The notes: a model not told the origin generated them from the letters alone. 64,000 bases of DNA from Algoriphagus aestuariicola (GCF_017254835.1 NZ_JAFKCW010000002.1:1100592-1164591), one strand, 5' to 3'. Positions 36,776 through 46,177 are shown, numbered from the stretch's first letter. Numbers and translations: made by a program.

Positions 36776-38077
36776 TTAAGCCAATAAAGTCTTTTTGATC
36801 GAGTCACGCAGCGGAGCGTCCACACTTACCTCCTCGGCAAAATCCGTCCATTTCTGTACCGAAGCCCTCACCTGTCCGATTTTCTCGAGGGGCTTTTTAA
36901 TGTTCATCTTTCTCGCAACCTCCAAAAAATCCTCATCGCTTATCCCTTCTCTTTTTCCGTTGACCATGAGTGACTGAGCACTCACCCAAAGACTCCCCGG
37001 CCGATAGGCATGGCAAACGTCATACGCCGGAGAAAGCCTCCACTTGCCTTCACAGTCCATGAGAAAAGCAAAGTTCTTGGTATGGTCATCGCAGTTTCGT
37101 GCTAGCACGTTAAAGACCATTCTCAAAAACATCTGTTCTGCTTCCGGATATGACAACCGAAGCATCCGCATGGTCTCAAAAACTTGCTCATAGCTGTAGA
37201 ATCCCACCCGATTGAAGTCGAAGTGCCTGATCCCGCAGAGGCTCTGCATGTAAATCTTCTCACCCTTATCCGTACGATCAAAGCGCTTGGTCATAAAGTG
37301 CGCCCTACCGTTTTCCTCAAGCATTCGACATTCGTTCATCTGGATTCCAGCGTCCGTCGCCATTAGGTAATAGGCCATTTCAACCCGCCCATAACCCGAG
37401 GTTGCCCCAAATTGCGAATCATGGACTCCGTCAAATTTGATGATCCAGTAGGAAAATCCGGCGGGAGCTTTTACTTGGCCACTCTTCACTACGCCTGTTT
37501 TCGGGTTAAAGGCGATCACGGCCTTAGCCCTTGCCCCACCAGCCGAAGTCCCGATTTTGAGAATATCAGCCAAGGCCGACTCCTCTTCCTTGGACAAATG
37601 GCTGATAAAACCCTGCTTGGAGTTCAGCACTTTTGAAGCAATGTCAACGAGACTTTCCATCTCAAGAGTACTGGCACTGGCAGTTTCTTGGCGCAATGAG
37701 GGCTTGATCTCCAGAGCCCCCACCCCTCGTTTGCCGATAAAGCAAAGTAATTCGACCGGATTCAAGCTGCCTGTGGGCCGGCCATTCTGAACCAGCCAAG
37801 CGTTGATTAGCTGATTACCATACTTGTCTGGCAGCATGTCAGCCAAAAGCCCGGGAAGTCCCTTAAACGTATCAAACGCATCTCCTTTGTCACGTCGGGT
37901 CTCGGGAAATGAATACAGGCGCCGGCCTTGGGACAGAGGCATCAGAATTGGGGAGATATCCCAACCCGATTTCAAAAAATTGGCATCAAACTCAAAAGTC
38001 GCCAGCTGTTCTGTCTCATTCCAAAGCACTGCTCCGGCCAGTCTATCCCAAAGCCAAATTTCCGCGGCCACTACCAT
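36776..38077 (-). CDS. HipA-like serine/threonine kinase toxin
   Basis: A 433-residue HipA-family kinase; such toxins phosphorylate translation factors and induce dormancy. The N-terminal HipA_N domain has LPGLLADMLPDKYGNQLINAWL. A glycine-rich GTSAGGARAKAVIAF (177-190) precedes the catalytic loop N328-CDDHTKN (D330/D331) and the metal-binding D353 in LSPAYDVCHAY. These sites look intact. The start overlaps the end of the HipB-like gene by 7 bases. It is the second gene of the operon and is controlled through the operator array upstream of hipB. Confidence 0.92.
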   Translation of the reverse strand: MVVAAEIWLWDRLAGAVLWNETEQLATFEFDANFLKSGWDISPILMPLSQGRRLYSFPETRRDKGDAFDTFKGLPGLLADMLPDKYGNQLINAWLVQNGRPTGSLNPVELLCFIGKRGVGALEIKPSLRQETASASTLEMESLVDIASKVLNSKQGFISHLSKEEESALADILKIGTSAGGARAKAVIAFNPKTGVVKSGQVKAPAGFSYWIIKFDGVHDSQFGATSGYGRVEMAYYLMATDAGIQMNECRMLEENGRAHFMTKRFDRTDKGEKIYMQSLCGIRHFDFNRVGFYSYEQVFETMRMLRLSYPEAEQMFLRMVFNVLARNCDDHTKNFAFLMDCEGKWRLSPAYDVCHAYRPGSLWVSAQSLMVNGKREGISDEDFLEVARKMNIKKPLEKIGQVRASVQKWTDFAEEVSVDAPLRDSIKKTLLA

Positions 38078-38406
38078 TCGGAGGGAGGATTTTCGGCAGC
38101 CATGTCGGAATTGCGGACTCGCTGACGCTCATGCTTCTTTTGGAGCTTGATATATTCTATTGGGCTAATCTGCTGCCGGACCTCGAAAACCTCCAGTATC
38201 CCCAACTCACCCAGTACACGCAGCACTTGAATCAGCGTAATGAGATTCACCTTTTCGCCGCGCTCAAGCAAACTGAGCGTGGATCGACTGATCCCAGCCT
38301 CGTACGCCAATGCATCTTGGGTCTTATTGAGACCCATGCGCTTCTTTTTGACAAAACCTCCGATCAAATGGAGTATGGCAGAATCTGATAATTGAGAAAT
38401 ATTCAT
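38071..38406 (-). CDS. HipB-like Xre antitoxin/repressor
   Basis: A 111-residue Xre-type protein. The helix-turn-helix spans about 20-75 (MGLNKTQDALAYEAGISRSTLSLLERGE), and the remaining tail (VRQQISPIEYIKLQKKHERQR) probably contacts HipA. The repeated AATGAAT motifs upstream are the likely binding sites. Seven-base overlap with hipA. Confidence 0.9.
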   Translation of the reverse strand: MNISQLSDSAILHLIGGFVKKKRMGLNKTQDALAYEAGISRSTLSLLERGEKVNLITLIQVLRVLGELGILEVFEVRQQISPIEYIKLQKKHERQRVRNSDMAAENPPSEW

Positions 38407-38413
38407 GACTTAA

Positions 38414-38546
38414 ATATCATTCATTAAGCCATAAATTTACAATTATTGAATGAATTTCAACACAAATAAAGAACTTATTTATCGAATGAAAGACAATTCA
38501 TTATATACATTGATAACTATTAATGAATTATATATCATTCATTAAG
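38414..38546 (-). promoter_or_regulatory. Operator array upstream of hipBA
   Basis: Five exact copies of AATGAAT/ATTCATT plus one near copy lie within 130 bases. ATATCATTCATTAAG occurs twice (38414, 38532), and TTAATGAAT and ATTCATTAA form a perfect inverted pair at 38520-38545 that overlaps the helicase stop codon. Probably the HipB-binding region and promoter. Confidence 0.75.
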
Positions 38547-41500
38547 ACGGTCAATGTCAAAAAATTCAACCCGAGACCATTTCCACTGCCAGCTCCAACC
38601 TTTTTGCTCCAACAAGATCGGATGGTAGGCCATTACAGCCTTTGCCGTGGGCGCTTTGAAAAACCGCTGATCGTCGGTGAGAATGGCCATCACCACTCCA
38701 ACGCCTTGGGAGACACCAACCAAATCCATCACAGAGGAAGGAATGGCTGCAGAAAAACCTCCCTCCTTTTCCAAAAGCCTTTTTTTCAAGCTCCATTCTA
38801 TCTCAAAACCTTTGCTGATTACTTCAGGAGCAGCTATGGAGCGCTGATTACTCTGAGACCTAGCAAACACCAAAAATTCCCGGAGCGAAGCCAAACCCGA
38901 ATTTTGAATCTGTCCAGGACGGAAATCTTCGGGGGCAATGCTACTGATCACGTGCATCTTTTTCCTCGCCCTAGTAATCGCTACATTCAAACGGTTTTCG
39001 GCTCCTGATTTCGCCAGCAAACCAAAATTGGTCGCCAACTTCCCCTCCCTATTTGGAGCATAGCCCAAGGACAAAATAACCTGATCAAACTCGTCACCCT
39101 GAACATTTTCTATATTCCTGACCTTGATTTCACCATCCTGAGTACCTGCACTCCAGAGTCTGTCACGGATGAGTTCCATCTGAAAATAGTTGCCGGTCAC
39201 AATGCCAATCGAATCGCCGGGAGCCTGCAAACGGATTGATCTTACCTTTTCGACAACCGCTTCAGCCTCTGTTTTATTTACTTGATTCTCCCAGATTCCC
39301 TCAGTTTTCTCCCAGGAAAAGGGACATGCCCCCCGCTGAACCGTCTGGTAGTCAGGCAAGGTCTCAAGCTGATTGCCGTAAAAATTCAGATTCGAAAAAT
39401 AGATCAGCGCCGGATCGGCAGAACGGTAGTGCCCCTTGAGCTGATGTTTTTGGAAAAACCAACCTGCCAACTCCAAAAGCGACTCCGCCTCATACTCCAT
39501 TCCTTCTTCATCGCCTTCCCAGCGGAGCTGATAGAAATCCGATGGACGAAGCTGTTTTGAATCTCCCGCTACGACTACCTGCCTGCCACGCAACATCGCC
39601 GGCAAACCGCGCTCAACCTGGCATTGGGAAGCTTCGTCAAAAATCACCAAATCAAACTTTTCCCCAATCGGAAAAATCGCCGAAACCGTCTCCGGGCTCG
39701 CCAACCAACAGGGAAGCAGACGCAAAACCTCTGACTCCATCTCCTCAACCAACTTCCTAATTGGCCAACGCTGCCGCTTTTTACTCACTTGATGGTACAG
39801 ATCTCGATAGGTTAGACGATTGCCAAGCCGATTATATTCCAGAGGAAAACTCACCTGTTCACGCAGACGAAGCAAAGCGATGTACTTCGCGATTTTCCGC
39901 TTTTCCAGAATTGCGTCTTTAAGCTCGGCCATTTCTGCAGAAAGCTTTAGGCTACCAGCCTCAGCCAAGACAGGATTTCTACGTTCCAACTCTCCGATCC
40001 AGGCGAGGCACCAGCCGTTGCGAAATGCCGAAAGTTTCTCCTCCAGCGCCAATTCTCCAAATTGGTTTTCCAGTGCCATTGCGACACTCCTGCTCTCTTC
40101 GCCCCATTCGGAAAGAAAGCTATCGAAGGCAGACAACTCGACGAAAGCTTGGTTTAAGCCCAATTCACTATCCAAAGAAAGCCCTGAAAGTCCCCTGTCT
40201 AATATCTCGATGATCTGACTCGACTCAAGCCATATGTTCCAGCCCGGAGCCGCTTTTTCAAAATCCCTAAGCCAATTTCCAACCTCCAAAAGTTTAAATC
40301 GGAATGATTCAAGGCTCATTTTCCCCCAGTCTGTCAACTCATGAATCGAAGCAAGCTTTTCCCAATCTCGTATCCAATTCAGGATATTCGTAGACTGAGC
40401 CAACAAAAGCTGAAAAGATTCAAACGAATATGATCCAGCCTTAAAGGCGGCAGTCGCAGGAAGATTTCGGAATTCTTCCAGCAGTCGGAGTTGGACTTTG
40501 ACTTCCTGCTCAAACCGCTCCAAAGTATGCAAATCCACTTTCACCCCTCTTTCAGCCAAAGCACCAAAAGTCAAGGGAAACTTACTCTTTTTCCATTTCG
40601 CCATCAAAAGCCGGAAGAACGAACCGGCTTTTGGAACGAGGACTGTGAGTTCGGATGATAAGCCCTCAAGCTGTGTACAATCGCCAATTACCCCAAACTC
40701 CAGCTCAGCAAGCTCCGCCATGGTTTTTCGAAGCCATTCCTGAACCTTTTTTAGGTTTCGAACATCTCGCTTTTGAAAGGCGGATTGAAGAATGGACTCG
40801 GGCTCAAGGAATTCATCAAGAGATTTCAAAAGGGAAAAAATAGGCTCTGAAATCGACCGCCCATTCAAAGTTGAATTGATCAAGTTAGCCCAACTCTCGT
40901 ATTCGAGATCCCTAGGTGTGGATTCACGAAATTTCTCCACCGATTGGAGACATTGCCGTATTCGGTCAAAATCTGCAGGTTCTACCCTAGAAAAGGACCT
41001 GCGAACATCCCAAAAACCGCCAGAAAACTTCTGATGATAGGGATCGAAAATCCGAAACCCCGACTCAAAATCCCTAGTGCGTTCGTAGTCGAGATTTAGC
41101 AAAGTCGGACTATTCAAGGCTGGCTTGTCGAGCCGTGCTTTCAAGTACATTGCCTTTATCGGAATACCAGCGGGCTTTTCATTGAAGAGTTCCTTTCTCA
41201 TCTCTTCAAACTTCGTCGAAAGGGCACCTATCCTCATCGAGAGCCTGGAAATATCCCGCTCAAGTTGGATAGAATCAATGCCTCGATTTTGCTCCTGATA
41301 AGATTCTATCGCTTCGATCTGCGAGCGAAGCTTTTCAAATAGAGCGCTTTGATCTCCCCTGAAATCGTGTACCAAAGCCAAAAAATCCCCGAAGCCAGCC
41401 TTCTCCATGCGCTCAAAAACGACGTCTAATGCCGCTCTCTTTTGGGAAACGACAAGGACTTTTTTGCCCCTTGCGATGTAGTCCGAAATGAGATTCGCAA

Positions 41501-42452
41501 TCAACTGCGATTTTCCAGTTCCCGGAGGACCCTCAACAACCAAACTCACTCCCTTGCGCACACTGAACAATACAGCTTCCTGCGATGCATCCAGGGGAAA
41601 TACCGGAAACATTTGCTCTTCTCTCGGATTCGGTGGATTTTTCTCCGACTCAAAATGCTTGACAAACAATTCCTCGAGCGACAAATCCCCATAATTGGAT
41701 ATCAGTGATTCATAATCCCGAAAAAGGAAGCTGCTCTTTTGGGAAAATTGGCCGAGCACGGCATAGGTTTTCAGGGCAAGCTTTCCATCCTCAAAGCGCC
41801 CTTGGTCTAGGGAGATTTGCGAGGAGGGAAAGCCAAGAATCTGGTCCTCAAAAAGGGCAGAGCTCAGCTGGATGGAAAAGTTTTCGGAGAGCAGCTTGCT
41901 TACCTGAACTCGAAATTCCGTAGGATCAAGGGAAAGGTTTTGTAGCTCCTCTTCGAACAATCCCGAGTCAATCTCTTTTTTATAGGCGTGTCTATAGGCC
42001 AACAAAAAAGCAGGATTCCATTCCCAAGAGCTTTCGTACACCAAATGCCACTTGCCTTTTATTGACAAGAGTGAAATTGGCGTCAACAACAGCGGCGCCC
42101 GCACGATCTGCCCGTTGATCAGCTTTCCTTCGACAAAGGGCCAAGCCAGATAAAGGCCTCGATCTCCAGTTTCTTCCCTTGTCAACTGATCGCGAAACGC
42201 AATCCTTGAGAGCGATTTAGAAAGCTGGTTTGCCTCCCCCATTCTGGGATCCACCTCAGGGATAAGCGGGATTTCATTCTTGCCCTGAATGACCTGCCTT
42301 ACTATCTCAAAAGCTGGCCTTCCGTCCAAAAAATCTAGGTCTCGGATATCCACGAATCCAGAACCCTCCAACTTGGCCAAATAGAGCGACCTGTTCTTGG
42401 AGGACAGGTCTGTGAGTCTGTTCAGATAGTTTTGAAAGATGGATTCGGCCAT
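38535..42452 (-). CDS. DUF4011-type superfamily 1 helicase with C-terminal nuclease-like tail
   Basis: A 1305-residue cytoplasmic ATPase/helicase. An N-terminal DUF4011-like region (about 1-200: RLTDLSSKNRSLYLAKLEGS; LINGQIVRAPLLLTPISL) precedes Walker A VEGPPGTGKSQLIAN (about 305), a long helical insert, Walker B FDLVIFDEASQCQVERGLPA (about 937), VVAGDSKQLRPSDF and ENRLNVAITRARKKMHV near the end. The last 90 residues resemble a Vsr/MTES_1575-type nuclease fold but without an obvious catalytic ECD. Related multi-domain helicases occur in phage-defence islands. It abuts the SDR gene and lies upstream of hipBA. Confidence 0.85.
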   Translation of the reverse strand: MAESIFQNYLNRLTDLSSKNRSLYLAKLEGSGFVDIRDLDFLDGRPAFEIVRQVIQGKNEIPLIPEVDPRMGEANQLSKSLSRIAFRDQLTREETGDRGLYLAWPFVEGKLINGQIVRAPLLLTPISLLSIKGKWHLVYESSWEWNPAFLLAYRHAYKKEIDSGLFEEELQNLSLDPTEFRVQVSKLLSENFSIQLSSALFEDQILGFPSSQISLDQGRFEDGKLALKTYAVLGQFSQKSSFLFRDYESLISNYGDLSLEELFVKHFESEKNPPNPREEQMFPVFPLDASQEAVLFSVRKGVSLVVEGPPGTGKSQLIANLISDYIARGKKVLVVSQKRAALDVVFERMEKAGFGDFLALVHDFRGDQSALFEKLRSQIEAIESYQEQNRGIDSIQLERDISRLSMRIGALSTKFEEMRKELFNEKPAGIPIKAMYLKARLDKPALNSPTLLNLDYERTRDFESGFRIFDPYHQKFSGGFWDVRRSFSRVEPADFDRIRQCLQSVEKFRESTPRDLEYESWANLINSTLNGRSISEPIFSLLKSLDEFLEPESILQSAFQKRDVRNLKKVQEWLRKTMAELAELEFGVIGDCTQLEGLSSELTVLVPKAGSFFRLLMAKWKKSKFPLTFGALAERGVKVDLHTLERFEQEVKVQLRLLEEFRNLPATAAFKAGSYSFESFQLLLAQSTNILNWIRDWEKLASIHELTDWGKMSLESFRFKLLEVGNWLRDFEKAAPGWNIWLESSQIIEILDRGLSGLSLDSELGLNQAFVELSAFDSFLSEWGEESRSVAMALENQFGELALEEKLSAFRNGWCLAWIGELERRNPVLAEAGSLKLSAEMAELKDAILEKRKIAKYIALLRLREQVSFPLEYNRLGNRLTYRDLYHQVSKKRQRWPIRKLVEEMESEVLRLLPCWLASPETVSAIFPIGEKFDLVIFDEASQCQVERGLPAMLRGRQVVVAGDSKQLRPSDFYQLRWEGDEEGMEYEAESLLELAGWFFQKHQLKGHYRSADPALIYFSNLNFYGNQLETLPDYQTVQRGACPFSWEKTEGIWENQVNKTEAEAVVEKVRSIRLQAPGDSIGIVTGNYFQMELIRDRLWSAGTQDGEIKVRNIENVQGDEFDQVILSLGYAPNREGKLATNFGLLAKSGAENRLNVAITRARKKMHVISSIAPEDFRPGQIQNSGLASLREFLVFARSQSNQRSIAAPEVISKGFEIEWSLKKRLLEKEGGFSAAIPSSVMDLVGVSQGVGVVMAILTDDQRFFKAPTAKAVMAYHPILLEQKGWSWQWKWSRVEFFDIDRLNE

Positions 42453-43265
42453 TTACTTAAATGGAGAGTCCTTTTCTTTTGCCATTTCCCGAAACACCAT
42501 TCCATCCATGATACCAGGAATCCATTTGTTTAGGAAAACGGCCATCTTGCCCTGCACGGTCAAGACTAGGTCGCGCTTTCTTCTCAGTGTAGCTTTCAAT
42601 ATCTCTTCTGCTACTTCATATGCTGTCATCATCTTGCCCTCGTCGCGAGGTGATGCTCCTTGAGTTTCGCCATGGGCTGTCAGGGCGTTATTTCGGATGT
42701 TGGAAGCGGTAAAGCCGGGAGCCGCCACCATCACGTGAACTCCTTCATGCATCACCTCGGTTCGCAAGGACTCAAAAAATCCATTCATCGCGTATTTGCT
42801 CGCCGAGTAGGCTGTACGCGCAGGAGTGCCGCGGAATCCGTTGATGGAAGAAATCCCGATCACCGAACCCTTGGCTTCGATGATTGCTGGAAGACAATAC
42901 TTGGTAGCATAGACCGTCCCCCAAAAATTGGTATCCATCACCCGGCGGAATACCTCCAGATCAAGGTCCTCAAAAAGCGCACGCATGGATATCCCCGCAT
43001 TGTTGATCAGGATATCGATTCTGCCAAAAGCTTTCAGGGCCTCCTCGGCCATTCGTTTGTTGTCCACCTCTGAACCAGCATCTGCCAAAACGGCCAAAAA
43101 GTCTACCCCATTGTCCTTCAGCAGCTGGGAGCTGAGGGCGAGTTTATGCTCGTTCCTGCCTGTAATCACTACTTTGGCGCCTTCCTTTCCAAAAACAAGG
43201 GCACAAGCCTCTCCAATCCCCGAGGTGGCACCCGTAACGATCACAACTTTGTCTTTGAGCTTCAT
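42453..43265 (-). CDS. Short-chain dehydrogenase/reductase
   Basis: A 270-residue classical SDR. NAD(P)-binding TGATSGIGEACALVFGKEG, LINNAGISMR, active-site Ser in VIGISSINGF and YxxxK in TAYSASKYAMNGF are all present. The end (GIMDGMVFREMAKEKDSPFK) suggests a membrane-near or hydrophobic-substrate enzyme, as in DltE/DHRS7-like members. The start at 43265 (MKLKDKVVIVTGATSGIG) is preferred over the 24-residue upstream extension. The helicase ATG follows its stop with no gap, so they are probably co-transcribed. Confidence 0.92.
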   Translation of the reverse strand: MKLKDKVVIVTGATSGIGEACALVFGKEGAKVVITGRNEHKLALSSQLLKDNGVDFLAVLADAGSEVDNKRMAEEALKAFGRIDILINNAGISMRALFEDLDLEVFRRVMDTNFWGTVYATKYCLPAIIEAKGSVIGISSINGFRGTPARTAYSASKYAMNGFFESLRTEVMHEGVHVMVAAPGFTASNIRNNALTAHGETQGASPRDEGKMMTAYEVAEEILKATLRRKRDLVLTVQGKMAVFLNKWIPGIMDGMVFREMAKEKDSPFK

Positions 43266-43386
43266 GGGTCTAGTTTCACCCGCTAAGATAGGAAATTGAA
43301 AATTTATAGCCTGAAAATATAGGCGTTCTCTCCCCACTTGCCCCGATGCATTTCAAATCCGGAAATGAGGTCTTCTCTTTTTTCCC

Positions 43387-43394
43387 TAATTTTG
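43387..43394 (+). promoter_or_regulatory. -7 box of a leaderless rlmD transcript
   Basis: TAATTTTG matches TAnnTTTG exactly and ends 5 bases before the ATG at 43400, so transcription would begin at or next to the start codon. Confidence 0.6.
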
Positions 43395-43399
43395 CGGCC

Positions 43400-44806
43400 A
43401 TGTCGCGAAAAATGAAAAACAAGGTCATCACCCACCTCCCCATCGAGCGGATCGCCTCCGAAGGAAAGTGCGTGGGACATCACGAAGGCAAGGTCGTTTT
43501 TGTAGCCAACGTGGCTCCCGGAGATGTGGTGGATGTAAGAATTACAAAAGGCAAAAGCTCGTTCATGGAGGGCGAAGCCGTTCATTTCCACGAGTACTCC
43601 AAAGACAGGATTACCCCTTTTTGCTCCCATTTCGGCACCTGTGGCGGCTGCAAGTGGCAGCACATCGACTACTCTCTTCAAAAGGACTACAAGCGACAGC
43701 AGGTGGTAGATCAATTTGAACGGATTGCCAAAGTACCGATCCCGGAAGTTATGCCAATCCTGGGCTCAGCTAAAACCCAATACTATAGAAATAAGCTGGA
43801 CTTCACCTTTTCGAATTCCCGCTGGCTGACACGAGAAGAAATCAATTCTGGGCAGGAATTTGAGCGAAATGCGCTGGGGTTCCACATCCCGAAAATGTTT
43901 GACAAGATCATAGATGTCGACCACTGCTATTTGCAGGGAGGCCTGTCAAATGACGTAAGGAATGAACTCAGGACATTCGCTAGGGAAAACCAACTCAGCT
44001 TTTATGACATCCGAAACCAAAAGGGGCTGCTAAGGAATCTGATCATTAGGACAACGAGCACCGGACAGACCATGGTGATTGTCCAGTTTGGTGAAAATGA
44101 CCCAGAACTCATCCAAGTTGTGATGGATTTTTTGTCCACAAAATTTCATGAAATTACCTCGTTACTCTATGTAATCAATACAAAAGGAAACGAGACTTTC
44201 CACGATTTGGAGCTGGTGACTTTTGCCGGCCTTCCCTACATCGAAGAGGAGATGGAAGGGCTAAGATTCAGAGTGGGCCCCAAGTCTTTCTACCAAACCA
44301 ACTCCGAACAAGCCTACGAATTATACAAAGTCGCGCGGGATTTTGCAGATCTCAAGGGAGACGAGGTGGTTTATGACCTCTACACCGGTACCGGCACGAT
44401 CGCAAACTTTGTCGCTAAAAAAGCCAAACAGGTCATCGGTGTTGAATATGTGGAAGCGGCAATTGAAGATGCGAAGCTGAACTCCCAGCTTAACGGAATC
44501 GACAATACGCTCTTTTACGCAGGTGACATGAAAGACATCCTGAACGACGTATTTGTCGCTAACCATGCGCGACCAAACGTCGTCATCACCGATCCTCCCC
44601 GTGCTGGCATGGACGAAAAAGTGGTACAAATGCTCTTGAGATTGGAGGCACCGAAGATCGTCTATGTCTCCTGTAATCCAGCCACGCAAGCCCGGGACTT
44701 GGCGCTATTGGGAGAAAAATATCAAGTCGAAAAAGTCCAACCGGTGGATATGTTTCCGCAGACCTTCCATGTGGAAAACGTCGTACTCTTAACCCTCAAA
44801 CCATGA
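43400..44806 (+). CDS. rlmD: 23S rRNA (uracil-C5)-methyltransferase RlmD-like
   Basis: A 468-residue TRAM-domain SAM-dependent methyltransferase that modifies uracil in 23S rRNA (possibly a tRNA m5U). The TRAM domain lies at about 8-60, the Fe-S cluster Cys in CSHFGTCGGCKWQH (about 75-87), SAM-binding YDLYTGTGTIANFV, DPPRAGMDEKVV and catalytic Cys in YVSCNPATQARDL. The start at 43400 fits the promoter; the frame upstream is longer but unlikely. It overlaps the next gene by 4 bases. Substrate position is inferred. Confidence 0.92.
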   Translation: MSRKMKNKVITHLPIERIASEGKCVGHHEGKVVFVANVAPGDVVDVRITKGKSSFMEGEAVHFHEYSKDRITPFCSHFGTCGGCKWQHIDYSLQKDYKRQQVVDQFERIAKVPIPEVMPILGSAKTQYYRNKLDFTFSNSRWLTREEINSGQEFERNALGFHIPKMFDKIIDVDHCYLQGGLSNDVRNELRTFARENQLSFYDIRNQKGLLRNLIIRTTSTGQTMVIVQFGENDPELIQVVMDFLSTKFHEITSLLYVINTKGNETFHDLELVTFAGLPYIEEEMEGLRFRVGPKSFYQTNSEQAYELYKVARDFADLKGDEVVYDLYTGTGTIANFVAKKAKQVIGVEYVEAAIEDAKLNSQLNGIDNTLFYAGDMKDILNDVFVANHARPNVVITDPPRAGMDEKVVQMLLRLEAPKIVYVSCNPATQARDLALLGEKYQVEKVQPVDMFPQTFHVENVVLLTLKP

Positions 44807-45180
44807 TATCTGACTTCAACGATCCCGAACTGAGCGGCAAATACTTGGGCACGATCACCAGTGACTTCGTCAAGATCTCAGACGTGCTCAAAGAAGCTTC
44901 CTATCAAATTCGAACCAGAGGATTTTCGGATTTCCCAATCTTTCCCATTTCAAAGGAGATGCAGCCTATCGGAAAGATCTTTATCGGAAAAGTGGAAAAA
45001 GACCTTGACTGGAACTATTTCATCACCTATGTGGATGAATTTGTCCAGAGAAAGTTAATCGCAGAGGAAGCTTTGGAGGAATTTAAACGTGCCTACAAAG
45101 ACCCCGATGAATTCTGCTGCCTTTTCGTGATGGATGGCGCGTTTACGAGTTTCGTTTACATCCCATATCCCAATGACTGA
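44803..45180 (+). CDS. Conserved hypothetical protein coupled to rlmD
   Basis: A 125-residue soluble protein with no membrane segment. Family-like blocks are VLKEASYQIRTRGFSDFPIF, IGKIFIGKVEKDLDWNYFIT and DEFCCLFVMDGAFTSFVYIPYP. I have seen this kind of small protein beside RNA methyltransferase genes in Bacteroidota but know no function. It overlaps rlmD by 4 bases, so it may assist the enzyme or the same process. Confidence 0.78.
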   Translation: MISDFNDPELSGKYLGTITSDFVKISDVLKEASYQIRTRGFSDFPIFPISKEMQPIGKIFIGKVEKDLDWNYFITYVDEFVQRKLIAEEALEEFKRAYKDPDEFCCLFVMDGAFTSFVYIPYPND

Positions 45181-45184
45181 CATC

Positions 45185-45218
45185 AAAAAGCCTCTTTCCA
45201 AATCGGAAAAGGCTTTTT
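45185..45218. terminator. Terminator after rlmD operon
   Basis: AAAAAGCCTCTTTCC pairs with GGAAAAGGCTTTTT across a 5-nt loop with a short bulge; suited to both converging units. Confidence 0.8.
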
Positions 45219-45252
45219 GCTTTTGGTCGTGATGATCATCCAGATTCCGAGG

Positions 45253-46002
45253 CTACCTTTGCTTGTATTTCCCAAATCGATAGCCAATCAAAAACTGGTA
45301 TCGGTAGCCAATCCCTAACACATCAAGCTTGCCTGAGCTGTCCAATTCTTTTTCATTGAGGAGATCGCTCAAACCTGGAAATTTATTGATCAGGGCATCC
45401 AAGATCTCATTTTGTACATCTTCTGGATCGAATTCAAAATCCCCTTCAAGTCTAATCCCGGCATCATATCGAGTAATGGAGGGACCTACCAATACCAAAT
45501 CCAAAGACCACCGGTCGTTAAACACAAACTGATATCCCAGCTGCGCTCCCAGACTGTACAGACGAAACTTGGCGCCATATCTAGCCTCCTGAGGTTCTGC
45601 CGTTTGGGTATAGACAATTTCCCGGGAGGTATTGAATCCCAACGTCGTAAAATATGGCCCAATGTAGACCCCGCGAGGGGCGGCATGTTTATTTTCTTTT
45701 TTTAAGTAAAAGCGGTATTCTGCCCCAAATTTATAGCCCCCGGCATCGCTTTCCCGCTTTGCTTCGATATTCTCACCCAAGTTTAGTACTTGGGGAAACT
45801 CCTGATACCCTACAGTGAATCCCATGCTTTGATTTGGCTTCGTGATCCGCTCCCAAGAAAGATTGTATGCATTTCTGTAGATCAAATTGTGAGTCAAATC
45901 AAGTTTTAGCGTGTTCTTTCTGCTGGCGACTTCAAGGCTATCTTGAGCAAAAGTGGTGGGGATAAAAAAAGCACCCAATAGAATCAATAGGAGAGTTTTC
46001 AT
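45253..46002 (-). CDS. Putative outer-membrane beta-barrel protein
   Basis: A 249-residue exported protein. The start at 46002 gives signal peptide MKTLLLILLGAFFIPTTFAQ. The mature part alternates polar and hydrophobic residues, has many Tyr/Phe at strand ends (GGYKFGAEYRFYLKKEN; GVYIGPYFTTLGF) and ends IGYRYQFLIGYRFGKYKQR, typical of small OMPs. DUF3575-like or a general porin fold is possible but unproven. It stands alone, divergent from the ABC ATPase. Confidence 0.8.
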   Translation of the reverse strand: MKTLLLILLGAFFIPTTFAQDSLEVASRKNTLKLDLTHNLIYRNAYNLSWERITKPNQSMGFTVGYQEFPQVLNLGENIEAKRESDAGGYKFGAEYRFYLKKENKHAAPRGVYIGPYFTTLGFNTSREIVYTQTAEPQEARYGAKFRLYSLGAQLGYQFVFNDRWSLDLVLVGPSITRYDAGIRLEGDFEFDPEDVQNEILDALINKFPGLSDLLNEKELDSSGKLDVLGIGYRYQFLIGYRFGKYKQR

Positions 46003-46177
46003 GGGATGAGTTAAAATAGTGCCGGTCAATTCTTCACTGAATTTCGCTTATTATCGTCAAATCCCATCGATACATTCGGACTGAATGAAATGATAAAAAT
46101 CATATTTTGGCCTCCAGACCTTTTTAGATTCCCCGATCACATCGGATTTTCTAAATTTCCCAAAACAAAACCACCGC

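Noticed and set aside
42453-43337. Longer SDR start at 43337
   Set aside because: The extra 24 residues lack family similarity; MKLKDKVVIVTGATSGIG at 43265 is the classical SDR beginning.
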